From positions 22,921,359 to 22,985,358 of the forward strand of contig OZ024794.1 in assembly GCA_964017045.1 (NCBI GenBank): DNA of 64,000 nt, written 5' to 3'. Positions 49,001 to 60,400 of the stretch are shown piece by piece; within the stretch, counting starts at the first letter, position 1, and each line of letters begins with the position of its first letter. The translations under genes and the position numbers were made by a program. The DNA comes from Omphiscola glabra. Lineage: Eukaryota > Mollusca > Gastropoda > Lymnaeidae. The notes under the pieces are model-generated. The model made no database searches. It saw nothing but the letters and a program-made list of their open reading frames with translations, and was not told where the DNA came from.

Positions 49001-51371
49001 GTAGTTTTATGTATTTATTTCAGCTGATTATTATATTGTTTTAAAAATGGCCTAAGTTATTTATGCGTTATAAAATAATTTAGTCTCCAATAAAATTGGA
49101 TGATAAAATATAATGGTATATTGCATTAGTGAGTTAATTTTATGTTTATAATTTAGAAACTTGATAATAGGGGACATTTCTTATCATAGGATTACATTGT
49201 TAGACGACTTCAAATGGAGAATGATCAGATCGCTGAAGATGAGCGCCTTATCAAACAATATAGAGAAGATACAGATAAGAAAAGAACAAAAATTGAAGAT
49301 TTGAAAACCTCGTAAGTAAAAAATGTTTATAAAGAAGAAAATAATGTTTCAGCATAACCTTTATCAATAATATTTTAAAAATTCCAGCATTATAAATGAG
49401 ACATTTACTGTACATATTCATCTATTCCTGATGTTAGTCAAGATCATTACATGGGACTTATTTAGTGATAAAACTGCCTTCCTCAGAGCCAAAGTGTTTC
49501 AAGCTTCCAAATGCAATATTTGTAATCTTCCCCTTGAGGTGCCCTCAGTCCACTTTTTGTGTGAGCCTCACTCCTACCATCAACAGTAAGTAGATTTCTC
49601 TTTGATGATCACATACTGAATGAAAGTCTTGGGTGATTTTAGGCTGCTAGTGATATTAACAGGAAGAAAATTAATCCCTATCATCATGAATACAATAAAT
49701 GAATTAAGCATTTATGATGAATAAGATCCTTAAAGAGCTCCCTGTGGTGAAATTCGCTTCAGGGGTTCTTGGGTTGTAGAGAATCTGAGATGCTGACATT
49801 TGGTTGGGGGTCTGGTATAATAATTGGCTAATTATTAAGATTAACTGCATGTCTCAATTAACTGAAATCATCAATAATAATGTAAAAAAGCCTATTGATT
49901 ACAGAACTTATTTAAATGGCTATCAATAATTGGTCATATTACAAATATATTCTTAGTTATTCCTTAGTATTGGGACTTGTAATTATATAGCTTTGCAGTA
50001 ATATTTTTTGCATCTACAACAACCTAATGTTTCTGTTCTTTATTTTCAGTTGTTTTGAAAGCTATTCTGAGAATGACATGGAATGCCCAGTTTGTGCTCC
50101 AGAAAACAGGTGTGTTTAAAAGAGGACACATATTCAACATCATGGCCAATAAATATAGAATTAGATTATGCTGTTCTTTAGTCTTTACATTTCTTGTCTT
50201 TTTTGAAATGTGATTGAATTTCATTTTAGCACTATGTTTCATTAATTTTTCTCACTTCAGTAAAATAATGGATATTATCAGAGCACAAGAACAGTCTAGG
50301 GACATTCATGAATTCTTTCACAACCAGGTAATATTTCTTGACTAGTTGCATTTTTCACAGTTTTGATGAGTGCAGAGAAATCATTTTGAGTGCACTAAAT
50401 ATGTAATGGAAATATTACCTTTTTTTATTATTTTACATTATGTGCATTGATTCACATGAACGGTTTCAACCATGGAGAATAACTTTAGCTACCGTACAGT
50501 TTAATAACTTTGATGTCCATGAGATGACTCCAACTATGAAAATCTAGTAAACATTGATTTGTGAAACCATTAAGAATTTCCTTAATCAAATCTGTTGGGG
50601 GGTTTTCCCCCATGAAAAATGTAATAAGCTAAGAAAACTATTATTAATAAATTTACTTTTCCTGCCTTAGCTTGAAAGAGCTCCTGATGGCTTTTCAGTG
50701 GTTGCAGACTACTTCGGAAGAGGTGTTTTCAATAAGGTAATATAGATAACTGTGTTTGGGCTCTTAACTGTAGGACATGTTGCTCTGTTAAACATGATTC
50801 AAATATATTACTATTACTTGTAGGGTATTTATTATTTATAGCTTGGTGAATGGAAGGAATGAAATTTAAATTTCAAATTAGAATCAATTTGTTTCTTCAT
50901 TTCTATGAACCCCCCAAATCTGTTTTTCAAGTACCGGTATTGAAAAGGACACAAAATCATTTAGGAAACATTTAAAGACTTTTTTTGTTTAATAGATTTG
51001 AGGACACCAGAGGGCAGGGAGCATGCTAAAGTAGCATGGATACCAGCACTATCAAAGTATACAATCAATCAATCAATGTTCAGTAATGTAGGGCAATGAT
51101 TATATGTTAACTCTCATCCAGTGTTCACAACCTCTCTCAAATAACTCTTTCCATTGAAAAATTAGACTCTAAAAAATGCATATAGTCATAATCTACAATA
51201 TGCTTACGTGGCGATTATTAGCTCTTTTGGGGATCATTTTATTTTTGTATAGTACAGTATATAATAAATTAACATTGTGAAATGATAATAAAGTTCAATT
51301 GTACAATTTTATTCCAGGTAACATTAATCACAGATCAGCACAATAAGTCTGGAAGTGCAAGCTCAAGATAA
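34004..51371 (+). CDS. VPS11: VPS11, core subunit of the HOPS/CORVET tethering complexes
   Basis: VPS11 joins the class C core that tethers endosomes, lysosomes and autophagosomes before fusion. There are 29 exons: 34004-34018, 35088-35162, 35274-35447, 36267-36317, 36643-36708, 37094-37191, 37498-37639, 37884-37973, 38260-38396, 38503-38644, 38886-38965, 39161-39314, 39929-40075, 40342-40533, 41205-41310, 41842-41871, 46199-46302, 46860-46943, 47258-47308, 47858-47946, 48090-48164, 48502-48593, 48778-48863, 49190-49311, 49487-49585, 50050-50109, 50261-50327, 50671-50736, 51318-51371. The frame is continuous, 915 aa (human about 941). Motifs: MAFLQWRRFNFFDKE start, HENLNFMAVGF, YQPDERGPCLAFEG in the propeller; QYGDHLYSKGDHDGA and KFLDAQRIHNLTKYLQ in the clathrin-repeat solenoid; then coiled coil and a RING-H2 domain (KCNICN to CPVCAPEN); ADYFGRGVFNKVTLITD near the end. 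The first exon encodes only five residues, chosen because MAFLQ-WRRF matches MAAYLQ-WRRF of vertebrates. Confidence 0.97.
35772..36219. mobile_element. hAT-type element with TAGTGATGGGA ends (448 bp)
   Basis: Ends TAGTGATGGGA and TCCCATCACTA are inverted. The flanks carry a perfect 8-bp duplication, ATAATAAT, at 35764-35771 and 36220-36227, although this is a low-complexity sequence. Internal motifs such as ATCGGAATCGTATCGG are repeated. It lies in VPS11 intron 3. Confidence 0.8.
39371..39862. repeat. 24-28-bp tandem repeat in VPS11 intron 12
   Basis: About twenty units of AACTTATGAAGGAGTCATAA followed by CTA plus either TG or AATA, so two unit lengths alternate. There are higher-order blocks of several units, which suggests expansion in multi-unit steps. 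It begins about 55 bp after the donor at 39315. Confidence 0.93.
42320..44955 (+). pseudogene. Decayed LINE reverse transcriptase, split by a piggyBac-type element
   Basis: Reverse-transcriptase motifs can be followed across several frames. They include ILILLDLSVAFDTINHQ (palm motif A), GMPQGSVLGPILFTMYT (motif B) and SFTDDMQLY in the place of the catalytic Y/F-A-D-D motif, followed by LKLNDDKMETLLI and SARNLGYILSDSM. Frames shift near 42620, 42900 and 43200, with further decay beyond 43480. The tail is GCGCTATATAAAACCACC followed by TAA repeats (about 44910-44955), typical of CR1/L2-type LINEs in gastropods. The 5' start is uncertain. The element at 43898-44712 interrupts it. All of it lies in VPS11 intron 16. 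Confidence 0.85.
43898..44712. mobile_element. piggyBac-type element inserted in the LINE (815 bp)
   Basis: Inverted ends CCCTTCTGGTACC and GGTACTGGAAGGG agree at 11 of 13 positions and sit in TTAA sites at 43894-43897 and 44713-44716. Removing it would rejoin the LINE frame from the KTALKTNLFN segment onward. Inside are three diverged tandem copies of a roughly 200-bp segment, each containing AAATAAAATTCGACTATTCC. Confidence 0.85.
47309..47354 (+). repeat. 10-bp tandem repeat starting at a VPS11 5' splice site
   Basis: Intron 19 starts GTAAGCTAT, and about four further units of the AAGCTATCAT type follow at once. One of them again reads GTAAGCTATC. The donor motif itself is thus part of the repeated unit. 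Confidence 0.85.
47408..47604. mobile_element. SPIN-like hAT element (197 bp)
   Basis: It begins CAGTGGTTCTCAACCTGTGG followed by GTCGCGACCCCTTTGGGGGTC, and ends with an inverse decayed to GGCTGAGACCCACTG. The interior reads CCTAAGACCATCGGAAAACG, TACAGTTATGAAGTAGCAAC and AACATGAGGAACTGTGTTAA. This order matches the SPACE INVADERS (SPIN) family known to have moved horizontally among animals. Flanks GCTTAGAG (47400-47407) and GCTTTGAG (47605-47612) form an 8-bp duplication with one mismatch. It lies in VPS11 intron 19. Confidence 0.88.
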
Positions 51372-52727
51372 TAAGATCAAGCCAGAGAGCAACACTATTT
51401 GTAGATATCTAATTTTCTTTGATTTTGAGAAAGATTTTTTTTCTATCAACACTTGATAGTCCGGGAATGCTGCTGTCATTCATGGGAATGAAACTAACTT
51501 TTCAAAATCATGAAATTGTAGAGAGACATGGGTTGTTGATTTTTTTTTAAAGAAAAAAACAACCTTGTATTCTTGTATACCATTAAGTAACTGATGAAAT
51601 GAGCAAATTTCATGGAAGCTTACATTTATGGTTTTTTTATTGTTTCAATGCAAATGATGAATGAGTGAGAAAAAGTTGCAAACTTTGTTTTTGTTAAATC
51701 TAAGTGTTAGTCTCTCACTTTGTCTGAAGCTCTTTGTCATAATGACCCTTTCCACATGTTGACTGTGATGGCATGCAACTGGTCTACAACATTATTCATC
51801 TGTTTCTCTTTGTGGTCCATGCATCAAGACAATTTCAAAATACCTCTTTTTTTTTTTTTTTCAATTTTAAAGAAATAAATATTTCTTTTAACTTCATCTT
51901 TTTAGAACGTGTAAAGAAAAGTTTAAGTCCTTTTTTAAAAAAATATAACCGCAAGCAGTTTGGACTTCTTGCAATGGTAAAAGTCATGTCTTATTATCAA
52001 CTTATTATAACTTAAAATCAACCAAGTTATCTCTGAAAGAGTAACTGAGTAGCTAAAGTTCAGGTCAGTCTACTTTCAATACAAAAAGTTTTTTTTAAAA
52101 AGCTTGAATTACACTGCATTTATCATTCATCCCTCATGCGCTGTCTGGGGCTTGTGGCTCCAGCCAAGGAACTCCATCTATCTCCTGCTTCCATGGGAGC
52201 TGTCTGAATGGTCATATTTCTACTCTAGAGTTTGACAAGATTATTGAAATATTAATCACCAAGTGTTTGATGGGTGAGATTTGCTTCAAGTGTAATTAAA
52301 AATGTGATTATGTAAGGAACATAGTGTGAAGTGAAAATATTGTATTTAAGTGGACATTTTTAATGTAAATTTTCTGCCCTCCTTAGAATAGTTAATGATA
52401 GCCCTGGTTTCTCATTTAGCTAAATGAAGAAACAGTATAAATATTTCCTTTCACCTTGTTACCATAGTTTTGCATCGTTCAAACTGTTGGTATCATGGAT
52501 GACTAGGCAAACATACTATAAATACTATACTATAATAATATAAAAACACTTGCATTTAAAACTTTATTTCTGTGTTAAAGCATCTATGTACAATGTATTT
52601 AATTTTAATACTAAGCCTGTGATTCAAGCATTCCATTAAATGTCGATGTAAACACTCGGTCTATCTTCTTTTCTTAACACATAATATGGTATTTATTTGT
52701 TTCAGTAATTTTTATTATATTTTGTGC

Positions 52728-52733
52728 AATAAA
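52728..52733 (+). terminator. Candidate polyadenylation signal of VPS11
   Basis: AATAAA followed by a G/T-rich segment (CGGTTCTCTTATTTGTGGTT). If used, the VPS11 3'UTR runs from 51372 to about 52750, roughly 1.4 kb. AATAAA-like signals nearer the stop also exist. Confidence 0.4.
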
Positions 52734-52811
52734 ACGGTTCTCTTATTTGTGGTTAAAAATTTGTTTAAATAATAGAACAACACATTGAAGTGAACTTGCA
52801 ACTTTCTAGTG

Positions 52812-53035
52812 TTTGGATTAGTGCAGCAGGACTGGGAAGTCGAATCTTGGATTAGTGCAGCAGGACTGTGGAGTGAATCTTGGATTAGCACAGCAGGACT
52901 GTGGAGTGAATCTTGGATTAGCACAGCAGGACTGTGGAGTGAATCTTGGATTAGTGCAGCAGGACTGTGGAGTGAAACTTGGATTAGCACAGCAGGACTG
53001 GGGAGTTGAATCTTGGATTTGGATTAGCACAGCAA
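52812..53035. repeat. 33-bp minisatellite, left part
   Basis: About seven units, each containing AATCTTGGATTAGCACAGCA and a GGACTGTGGAGTG variant. The unit length is a multiple of three, so long frames open on both strands without being genes. The array resumes at 53525 after a LINE fragment. Confidence 0.92.
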
Positions 53036-53524
53036 GCTTTGTCCTGTCCCGCTACAGGAATACCTCTAGTGTTTGCAGCATGCTGGAAACACTGGGCTGG
53101 TCACTATTGGAGGAATGACGACGACTGTCCATGATTTACAAGATAAAAAATGGGCTGGTCCACTGCTCTGGCATTAAACAGAAACTCGTTCTTCTCCTCA
53201 TAGACAGCGACGAGGCCATGACAGGCAGTTCCGGCTCATACCAGCGAGAAGCCAGTATAGAAACTGTTCATTCCTGCCAAAGACAATCAGGGACTGGAAC
53301 AAGCTTTCAAAAGGAACAGTTGAGGCGACAACACTTGACTCATTTGCGCCTATTGCCTCAGGCCTTCCAACCCCCAGTGCATGATACCCTCACTAAGTAA
53401 CTCTTGCAACCAGTGAAATATCCTCATCAACACCAGGCACAGAAACATTGCAAATGCTATTTACATTCATAGGAGCCAAAATGATCAATAAATTGATCGT
53501 GGGCCCTTAATATATAGAAGAAGA
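53036..53524 (+). pseudogene. LINE 3' fragment inserted within the minisatellite
   Basis: Read across frames it gives LGWSLLEE-RRLSMIYKIKNG, then ARSQYRNCSFLPKTIRDWNK and LDSFAPIASGLPT. This is the C-terminal end of a Jockey/CR1-type reverse transcriptase (compare the common RTIRDWN motif). The tail reads GGGCCCTTAATATATAGAAG then AAGAAG, the same tail as at 21610-21680. The 5' part is missing. Confidence 0.75.
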
Positions 53525-53845
53525 AGTCTAATCTTGGATTAGTACAGCAGGACTGATGACTCGAATCTTGGATTAGTACAGCATGACTGGGGAGTCAAAT
53601 CTTGGATTAGTGCAGCAGGACTGGTGAGTCAAATCTTGGATTAGTGCAACAGGACTGGAGTCAAATCTTGGATTAGCACAGCAGGCCTGGGCAGTCGAAT
53701 CTTGGATTAGTGCAGCAGGACTGGTGAGTCAAATCTTGGATTAGCACATCAGGTCCGGTGAGTCGATTCTTGGATTAGAGCAGCAGGACTGGTGAGTCGA
53801 TTCTTGGATTAGCACAGCATAACTGGGGAGTCTATTCTTGGAATA
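53525..53845. repeat. 33-bp minisatellite, right part
   Basis: Continuation of the array at 52812-53035, about ten units of AATCTTGGATTAGTGCAGCA type. These units are more diverged from one another than those on the left side. Confidence 0.9.
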
Positions 53846-54004
53846 GTGCTTGAATGACTTCTGGCAATGTATAAAATATATTTAAGAAGTTGAGCTTTTT
53901 TTTAGGTGCGTTGATAGACCCGCTTTTTTAAAATAAATTTTGTATACCAATGAGCTACGATCAAATGACTCACCCAAATCTGTTTTTTAAGTATTAATAT
54001 ATCC

Positions 54005-54827
54005 CAGTGGCTCTCAAACTTTATTTGTGCACCATCCCCTTGATGCTATTAACTCATCCCTAGAGCCCCCCCCCCCCCTTTTTTTTTCCCTCCAAGGCTG
54101 TCATCTCTGAATAATGTTTTGTGTGGGCTAATGGGATGACATGGAGAAAAGCTTGGACAACAACGTACCAACAATGTTAAAAATTGCAACGAGGTGCTTC
54201 TTAACGATTTCCCATAATGAAGGATAATGACATGACATGTACTTCTGTAGCAGAAGATTGGTAGTTCTTAAATTTCGACCTCAGCTGAATTACAAACTTC
54301 CATATCCGTACCAGCACCTTAAGTATCTGGAATTGTATTTTCCTCCAACCTGATATCCCCATCAAATGAAGATGATCATATCACTCAGAAACACTCATCT
54401 ATTTGTGGCGCATCCAGGTGGCTGCAAAATGTTTGCCACGGAAAGACCGCGGTAACAAATAAATATCCTTTGTTTGAAAACTTCCTATTATTAATAATAG
54501 CAAGAGTAAGCAGACTTTTTAAACTTTTTTAAAAAAATGTTCTATCCAGTGGATGTATTTAAAATTTGTCAGCATCTTATTTGCAAAAGTCCATGTAGTA
54601 GGCCCTACCAGTGCTGTCTGTTTACATCTCTCTAATGAACAAAACGTACATTTAAAAAAAAAACTACGTATTTTATAAAATAAATATATAACTTTAAAAC
54701 ATAAACAACATATTCCTAAAATTCACCAGCGCCCCCATGATGATTGCAGCACCACTACTACTGCCCAACAAAAAAAAAAACAATCTACTTCTTTGTAATT
54801 TTAGAGAACTTAATTTAAGAACCACTG
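54005..54827. mobile_element. hAT-type element (823 bp)
   Basis: Left end CAGTGGCTCTCAAACTTT and right end TTTAAGAACCACTG are imperfect inverses. The 8-bp flanks ATATATCC (53997-54004) and ATCTATCC (54828-54835) differ at one position. No coding sequence was seen inside. It ends about 160 bp before the start codon at 54990, so it may lie in or near the promoter of the next gene. Confidence 0.78.
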
Positions 54828-54989
54828 ATCTATCCATGGAACCCTTTGACAGATGCACTTTTGCGCACCATTAATTTCACATTTGTGTTTGCAAAACAAT
54901 GCAAACCGTCTATCACTCTATGAACTCTATGCGATGAAAAAAAAAAAAAAACCTTTTCTAAAAGTTTATGATTATCTCGCACACCAATC

Positions 54990-57383
54990 ATGTTGGAATT
55001 GTTGTTGTTGGTGACCGTTGAGTCTGTTAGTTCCAGCCTGTATGACGTACATTATTATGAAAAGCAGAAGTATGAGCCTGGTTGCTGGCCTGGGGTGGAG
55101 TATGCAGAGAATGGCTTCTTTATCATCGAACAGGACATTCAGTTTTCTTTGGTGAGTTGAACAACGTTGCATAGTTTATGGTGATGTAGATCATGGTTTG
55201 GATACTAGCTAATGTGGTAAATTCGGATAGATCGTACCGCGTTTTTTACCATGGCCGCCATCTTGGTTGCCTGAACCCTAAATTTATCCCTAAACCTAAC
55301 CTGAACCCTAAATCTATCCCTAAACGTAAGCTGAACCCTAAATCTATCCTTAAACCTAACCTGGACCCTAAATCTATCCCTAAACCTAATGATGAGGTAC
55401 GATATATCTGAATTAGCCGCTAATCAAATGCTAATCCCTTGATTTTGGAAGAAAGCGAACAGTTATCGGAAACATTGTAAGAGCGATTTTTATGTAGTAA
55501 ACAAGCGATACCAGGCGCGTATGTGATAATTAACAACCATATCTTAATATTTGAAAAATTCGTATATTATTTGATTAAAATCAGTGGCCCAGCAAGGACT
55601 GACATTTTTTTAAATTTGAACAGCAATGCCGGAAGGGATACACGCGACCATTCCGCAGCAAAGAAGAGTGGTCTTGTAACTCTTCACTACTGCGCTTCAA
55701 CAGTCCACTCTCAGTGGAAGATAAGGGCACACACGTCCCGTCGTCCTGTGTAGGTGAGTCACTGGTGGGCTGTAGAGTCGTCACTTGTCTAGGTCAGTCA
55801 TTGGTGGGCTGTAGAGTCATCACTTGTCTAGGTGAGTCACTGGTGCTGGTGGGCTGTAGAGTCATCACTTGTCTAGGTGAGTCACTGGTGGGCTGTAGAG
55901 TCATCACTTGTCTAGTTGAGTCCCTGGAGGGCTGTAGAGTCATCACTTGTCTAGGTGAGTCCCTGGTGGGCTGTAGAGTCATCACTTGTCTAGGTGAGTC
56001 CCTGGTGGGCTGTAGAGTCATCACTTGTCTAGGTGAGTCACTGGTGGGCTGTAGAGTCATCACTTGTCTAGGTGAGTCCCTGGTGGCTGTAGAGTCATCA
56101 CTTGTCTAGGTGAGTCCCTGGTGGGCTGTAGAGTCATCACTTGTCTAGGTGAGTCACTGGTGGGCTGTAGAGTCATCACTTGTCTAGATGAGTCATTGGT
56201 GGGCTGTCGACTTATCTTGTGTCTGACTTGGGGGATTGGGGGGGTGTGATACACGTTTTGACACCTCCAGTCTCTTTGTCAGTCCCAAAAATGTATCAAA
56301 CGTCTTTTGAAATATAGCTTACTCTGGTCCCATGTGAAGACCGTTTGCCTCACCTCATCCAAAATTTCTAATATCACAATTCAAAGTTAATAGTTTAATT
56401 TGTTACCACATCACAGCTTTGGACCTTTAACTTTAAATATATGAGCCCCCCCCCCCCAACCCCCTTCTGCAGCCGCAAGGTTTGCAAAGCCCGCGAGAAG
56501 ACGGTTGGTATCGCATAAATTACATAGGCGTAACAATTCACCAGTCCTAGAGCAGTGGTTCGCAACCGTTTTTGACTTAAGTGTGATTAATATATAAATA
56601 TATATATATATATGTGTTAAGTATATAGTTTGAAATCCGCAGGCAGGGTCAGGTTGGGAGATTGAATGTGCACATGATACATAAAGTACATATTTAATAA
56701 TGGATGGAGCCGCATGATTCTGACCACTGGCATTAGAGCCATCGGATAACAACATAACGTGTTCCCTATACATAAAACAACAAACCCTTCCTAGGACTTT
56801 GTCAACAGAAAGGTCGAGATTGTTTTTCAAACAATAATAATTTAAACGATTGTGACCAAACTTTGTATGGGGGCATGGAGATGGTTGTTGAGACCTCAAT
56901 GTTTCTGCATGTCATCAGCGCAGTTGCTTCCAGAGGAAATATACCTTCAACTTGAAGTGACCAGAGAGACCAAGGACATGCCCTTCTGCCACCGTAGGAG
57001 CAACAAAGTGGCCAAGTTGACAGTCCGCATTGAGGGTCATGATTTTACAATGGACTCAGAACCGTCCGAACAAGGCTGTCGGGTTGGGTTTAACATCCAT
57101 GGATCTTTCGCTAAGGTACATCCACGTCTGACGTTCCATTTTTTCCCCAGTCAGCTTTATGGTATAAATTCTCCCGACTCCGATCATAAGGTTTGCAATT
57201 TTTGGAGTCGCCTCATTCATTTGTCGACATATATATTTAAACAATGAACAAATATCCCAAAACTATGTAGTTGCTTTTCCACATTACCCCAAAAAAAAGT
57301 TTGTTGAGAATGGTTGTTGTTGTTTTTTTTGCGTTTATTATTTTTGTTTTAAGTTGCTTATTTATTTTTTACTGTTTAATTTA

Positions 57384-57422
<39 letters not shown>

Positions 57423-60400
57423 AACTTTTAAAAATTATTTTAAAAGAATTTGTATTCGGGTTTTTTAAAGATAATAAACTACTGGAACTTCCGCATGTAC
57501 CACAAACCAACCAAAGACCACTTGCCTACCACCATGTTGAGACAAGCTCAGGCTTTGCTTAGAAGCCATGTCACGAAGAAGATGAAAGAGACCAATCTCT
57601 CAAAGTGTGAGTACCAGTAGCGCGAGGAATGCAGGACTCATGGGGGCGGGGGGGGGGGGGGTAGCACAGAAGCTGGCATTCAAACTATTTCTGCGTACTC
57701 TTCTTTGAATGACGTCGGGTTGGGTCAGCGTCAGTCTTTGATTAGCTCAACATCGCCGGTTGCCATTTCGCTCTGTTTTGGCCGAACAGGCTAAGATAGA
57801 CCACGACGTATCTCCTCGCGTTGGAGTAGATTCAACCAACGGATCTCATGTGGTAGACAGATTATTCCCTTCGTTGGTCAGCCCTGTTTTGTGGACTGGA
57901 CTTGACATACTCCAGATATGTTCTTAAGTCTATTTAGATAGAGGGAGGGAGAGACGGAGAGGGGGAGAGAGAGGGGGGAGGGAGAGAGAGGGGGGAGGGA
58001 GAGAGAGAGAGAAAGAGGGCAGTAGAGTGAGACCCTTTCTGATGGCAACACCTAAAAACTGTCCTTATCCTTGAAAGTTTTATTAAAACAACAAAATCAA
58101 TTTATTGACCATACACCCTAAAAACTAAACAAAGTTTATTTCAAGTTTGATACAATTTCCAAACACTAAAAATGACAAGACAAACAACCGACGACTCATA
58201 ACTTTTTACTTGAAGCTAATTACGAGTTCGAGATTGGTCATGACAACCATTTCACCCACGGAGCCTGTCGAGATGGAAGCATGATAGAAGAAAGAGATGC
58301 AACTTTCACCACCAGAATTCCCATCTGCAGTAAGTGCAACCACCAGAGTTCCCATCTGCAGTAAGTGCAACCACCAGAGTTCCCATCTGCAGTAAGTGTA
58401 ACCACCAGAGTTCCCATCTGCAGTAAGTGTAACCACCAGAGTTCCCATCTGCAGTAAGTGTAACCACCAGAGTTCCCATCTGCAGTAAGTCTAACCACCA
58501 GAGTTCCCACCTGCAGTAAGTGTAACGCCACAGTAACGTTGATTTGCGCGTCTGAGTCGCGTGCAGGTTGAGTACGCATGTCAGACGGTTTGAGTATGCA
58601 TGTCAGACAGGTTAAGTCCGAATGTCAGACAGGTTAAGTGCGAATGTCAGACAGGTTAAGTGGGAATGTCAGACAGGTTAAGTGCGAATTTCAGACAGGT
58701 TGAGTGCGAATGTCAGACAGGTTGAGTGCGAATGTCAGACAGGTTAAGTGCGAATGTCAGACAGGTTAAGTGCGAATGTCAGACAGGTTAAGTGCGAATG
58801 TCAGGCAGGTTGAGTGCGAATGTCAGACAGGTTGAGTGCGAATGTCAGACAGGTTGAGTGCGAATGTCAGACAGGTTGAGTGCGGATATGTTGTATAAGT
58901 TTTGAGGTGATTGAACACGTTGTAAAAGGTTTTAGGTCCGTGAATAAATGTACGAAATGTTTTATTTTAACAAACGCTACTTCCTACTGAACATAAATTT
59001 TATTAGGTTAAATAAGCCGTAAACAACATCATTCTGAGTTGTGTTCATAGATACAATTTCAACCTATACATGTTTTAAAATATTATTTTTCATTCGACAT
59101 CTGGTATCTGAATACTATCGAATCCAGGAATGTGTGAGAATGGGATGTACCTTGATAAGATCAACAAACAATGCCGTCCTTGTAAAGTCGGATACACAAA
59201 CTGCCCGGGAGCTGTGGAATGTAAACCATGCCCCGTTGTTGTGGATGTCGCCGACCAAAATGCGGACTCCATAACCGGATGCTATGTGGACATAGATACA
59301 CCGCCCAGTAAGTGTTACTTTTGACTCGGCAGCGTCCTGTTGGTATTTTAAATATATTTTTTTATAAGAAGCTTCTTGGCGCCAGAGGTGCTAGCTAAAA
59401 AAAAGAGTCGAACCTGCCAGAGGCGTAGCGTAGAGGGGGCAGGGGGGTACAGATGTACCCGGGCGCCAGCTAATTAGGGGCGCCAAAATGTGCTTTGGTA
59501 TTATTTTATTGAAGAAAATAATGGGTTTGAGAGTTGAAAAAGGGAAAAGAGGGCACTTTAAAATGAATCTTGTCCCCGGGCGCCAAACACTCTGGAACCT
59601 GCTATCTGTACCTCATTTCTAACAAAGACAGGAGATGCTCAAAGTAGATAATAACGTTGACATAAGAGGGGCAAATAACATGATGATTTCAAGCGATATA
59701 GGGAAGAACGTCGTTAATAACGTTGAAACAATAGCAGACCTGTTTAGCCCTGGGTTGTTGTCAGCGTAGTTTACAGACCTGTTTACCCCAGGATTAGTGT
59801 CAGTGTATAGTTTTCAGACCTGTTTATCCCTAGGTTAGTGTCAGCGTAGTTTTCAGCTCTCAAAGACGTAGTTTCAAGCTCTAAAGAATAGTTTTGTCAA
59901 TTAAGGGGAGGGGGGGGGGGCTGGTTTAAAATCAAAAGTGGAGTTGTGTAAGGAAATCCATTAAATATACAGGATTTAGTTCTGCGATTTGTTTCTTAAG
60001 GATGAGAAAAAGTCTTAGGCAAGCACACTGCCATGGTAGTTTTAAGTATCAACAACACAATTCTCTAAAAGATAATATTCTCGTTGGCCAGGTTGGTTTA
60101 TTGAGATCAAAACAGCAAAGGCCAATCACAGATCTCCTTATTGCTTACGGTGTTGACACAAAAATGCGGTAACTTTTTACTGAAAACACCCCAATTATTT
60201 TTTAAAAATTAAAATTAACCCAAGCCGACGAAAAAACTCCCGAAACCATATTTTTTAAGGCTCGTCGTAGTCCCGTAGTCTTAGGCTTAAAGACGTATTT
60301 ACTAAGGCGAAAGCTTAGGGGTAAACATGTCTGAAATAGGGTGACCATCCCCAACCCATCTTTTCGCAATGAAGCACGGGCGTACCGATGAGTCTTTCGC

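Noticed and set aside
55714..56254. Long repetitive open frames on both strands
   Set aside because: These are products of the 39-bp (13-codon) array in intron 2 of the membrane-protein gene, not genes. Only exon 2, up to 55753, is supported as coding.
56411..56899. 162-codon minus-strand frame
   Set aside because: It spans a possible hAT element, a TA-repeat (IYIYIYI) and a poly-C run; no conserved protein features.
58206..58579. Minus-strand frames of 80-113 codons with a WELWWLHLLQMGTLVV-type repeat
   Set aside because: They are the antisense of the 31-bp splice-junction array; the sense strand has a coherent exon with a donor.
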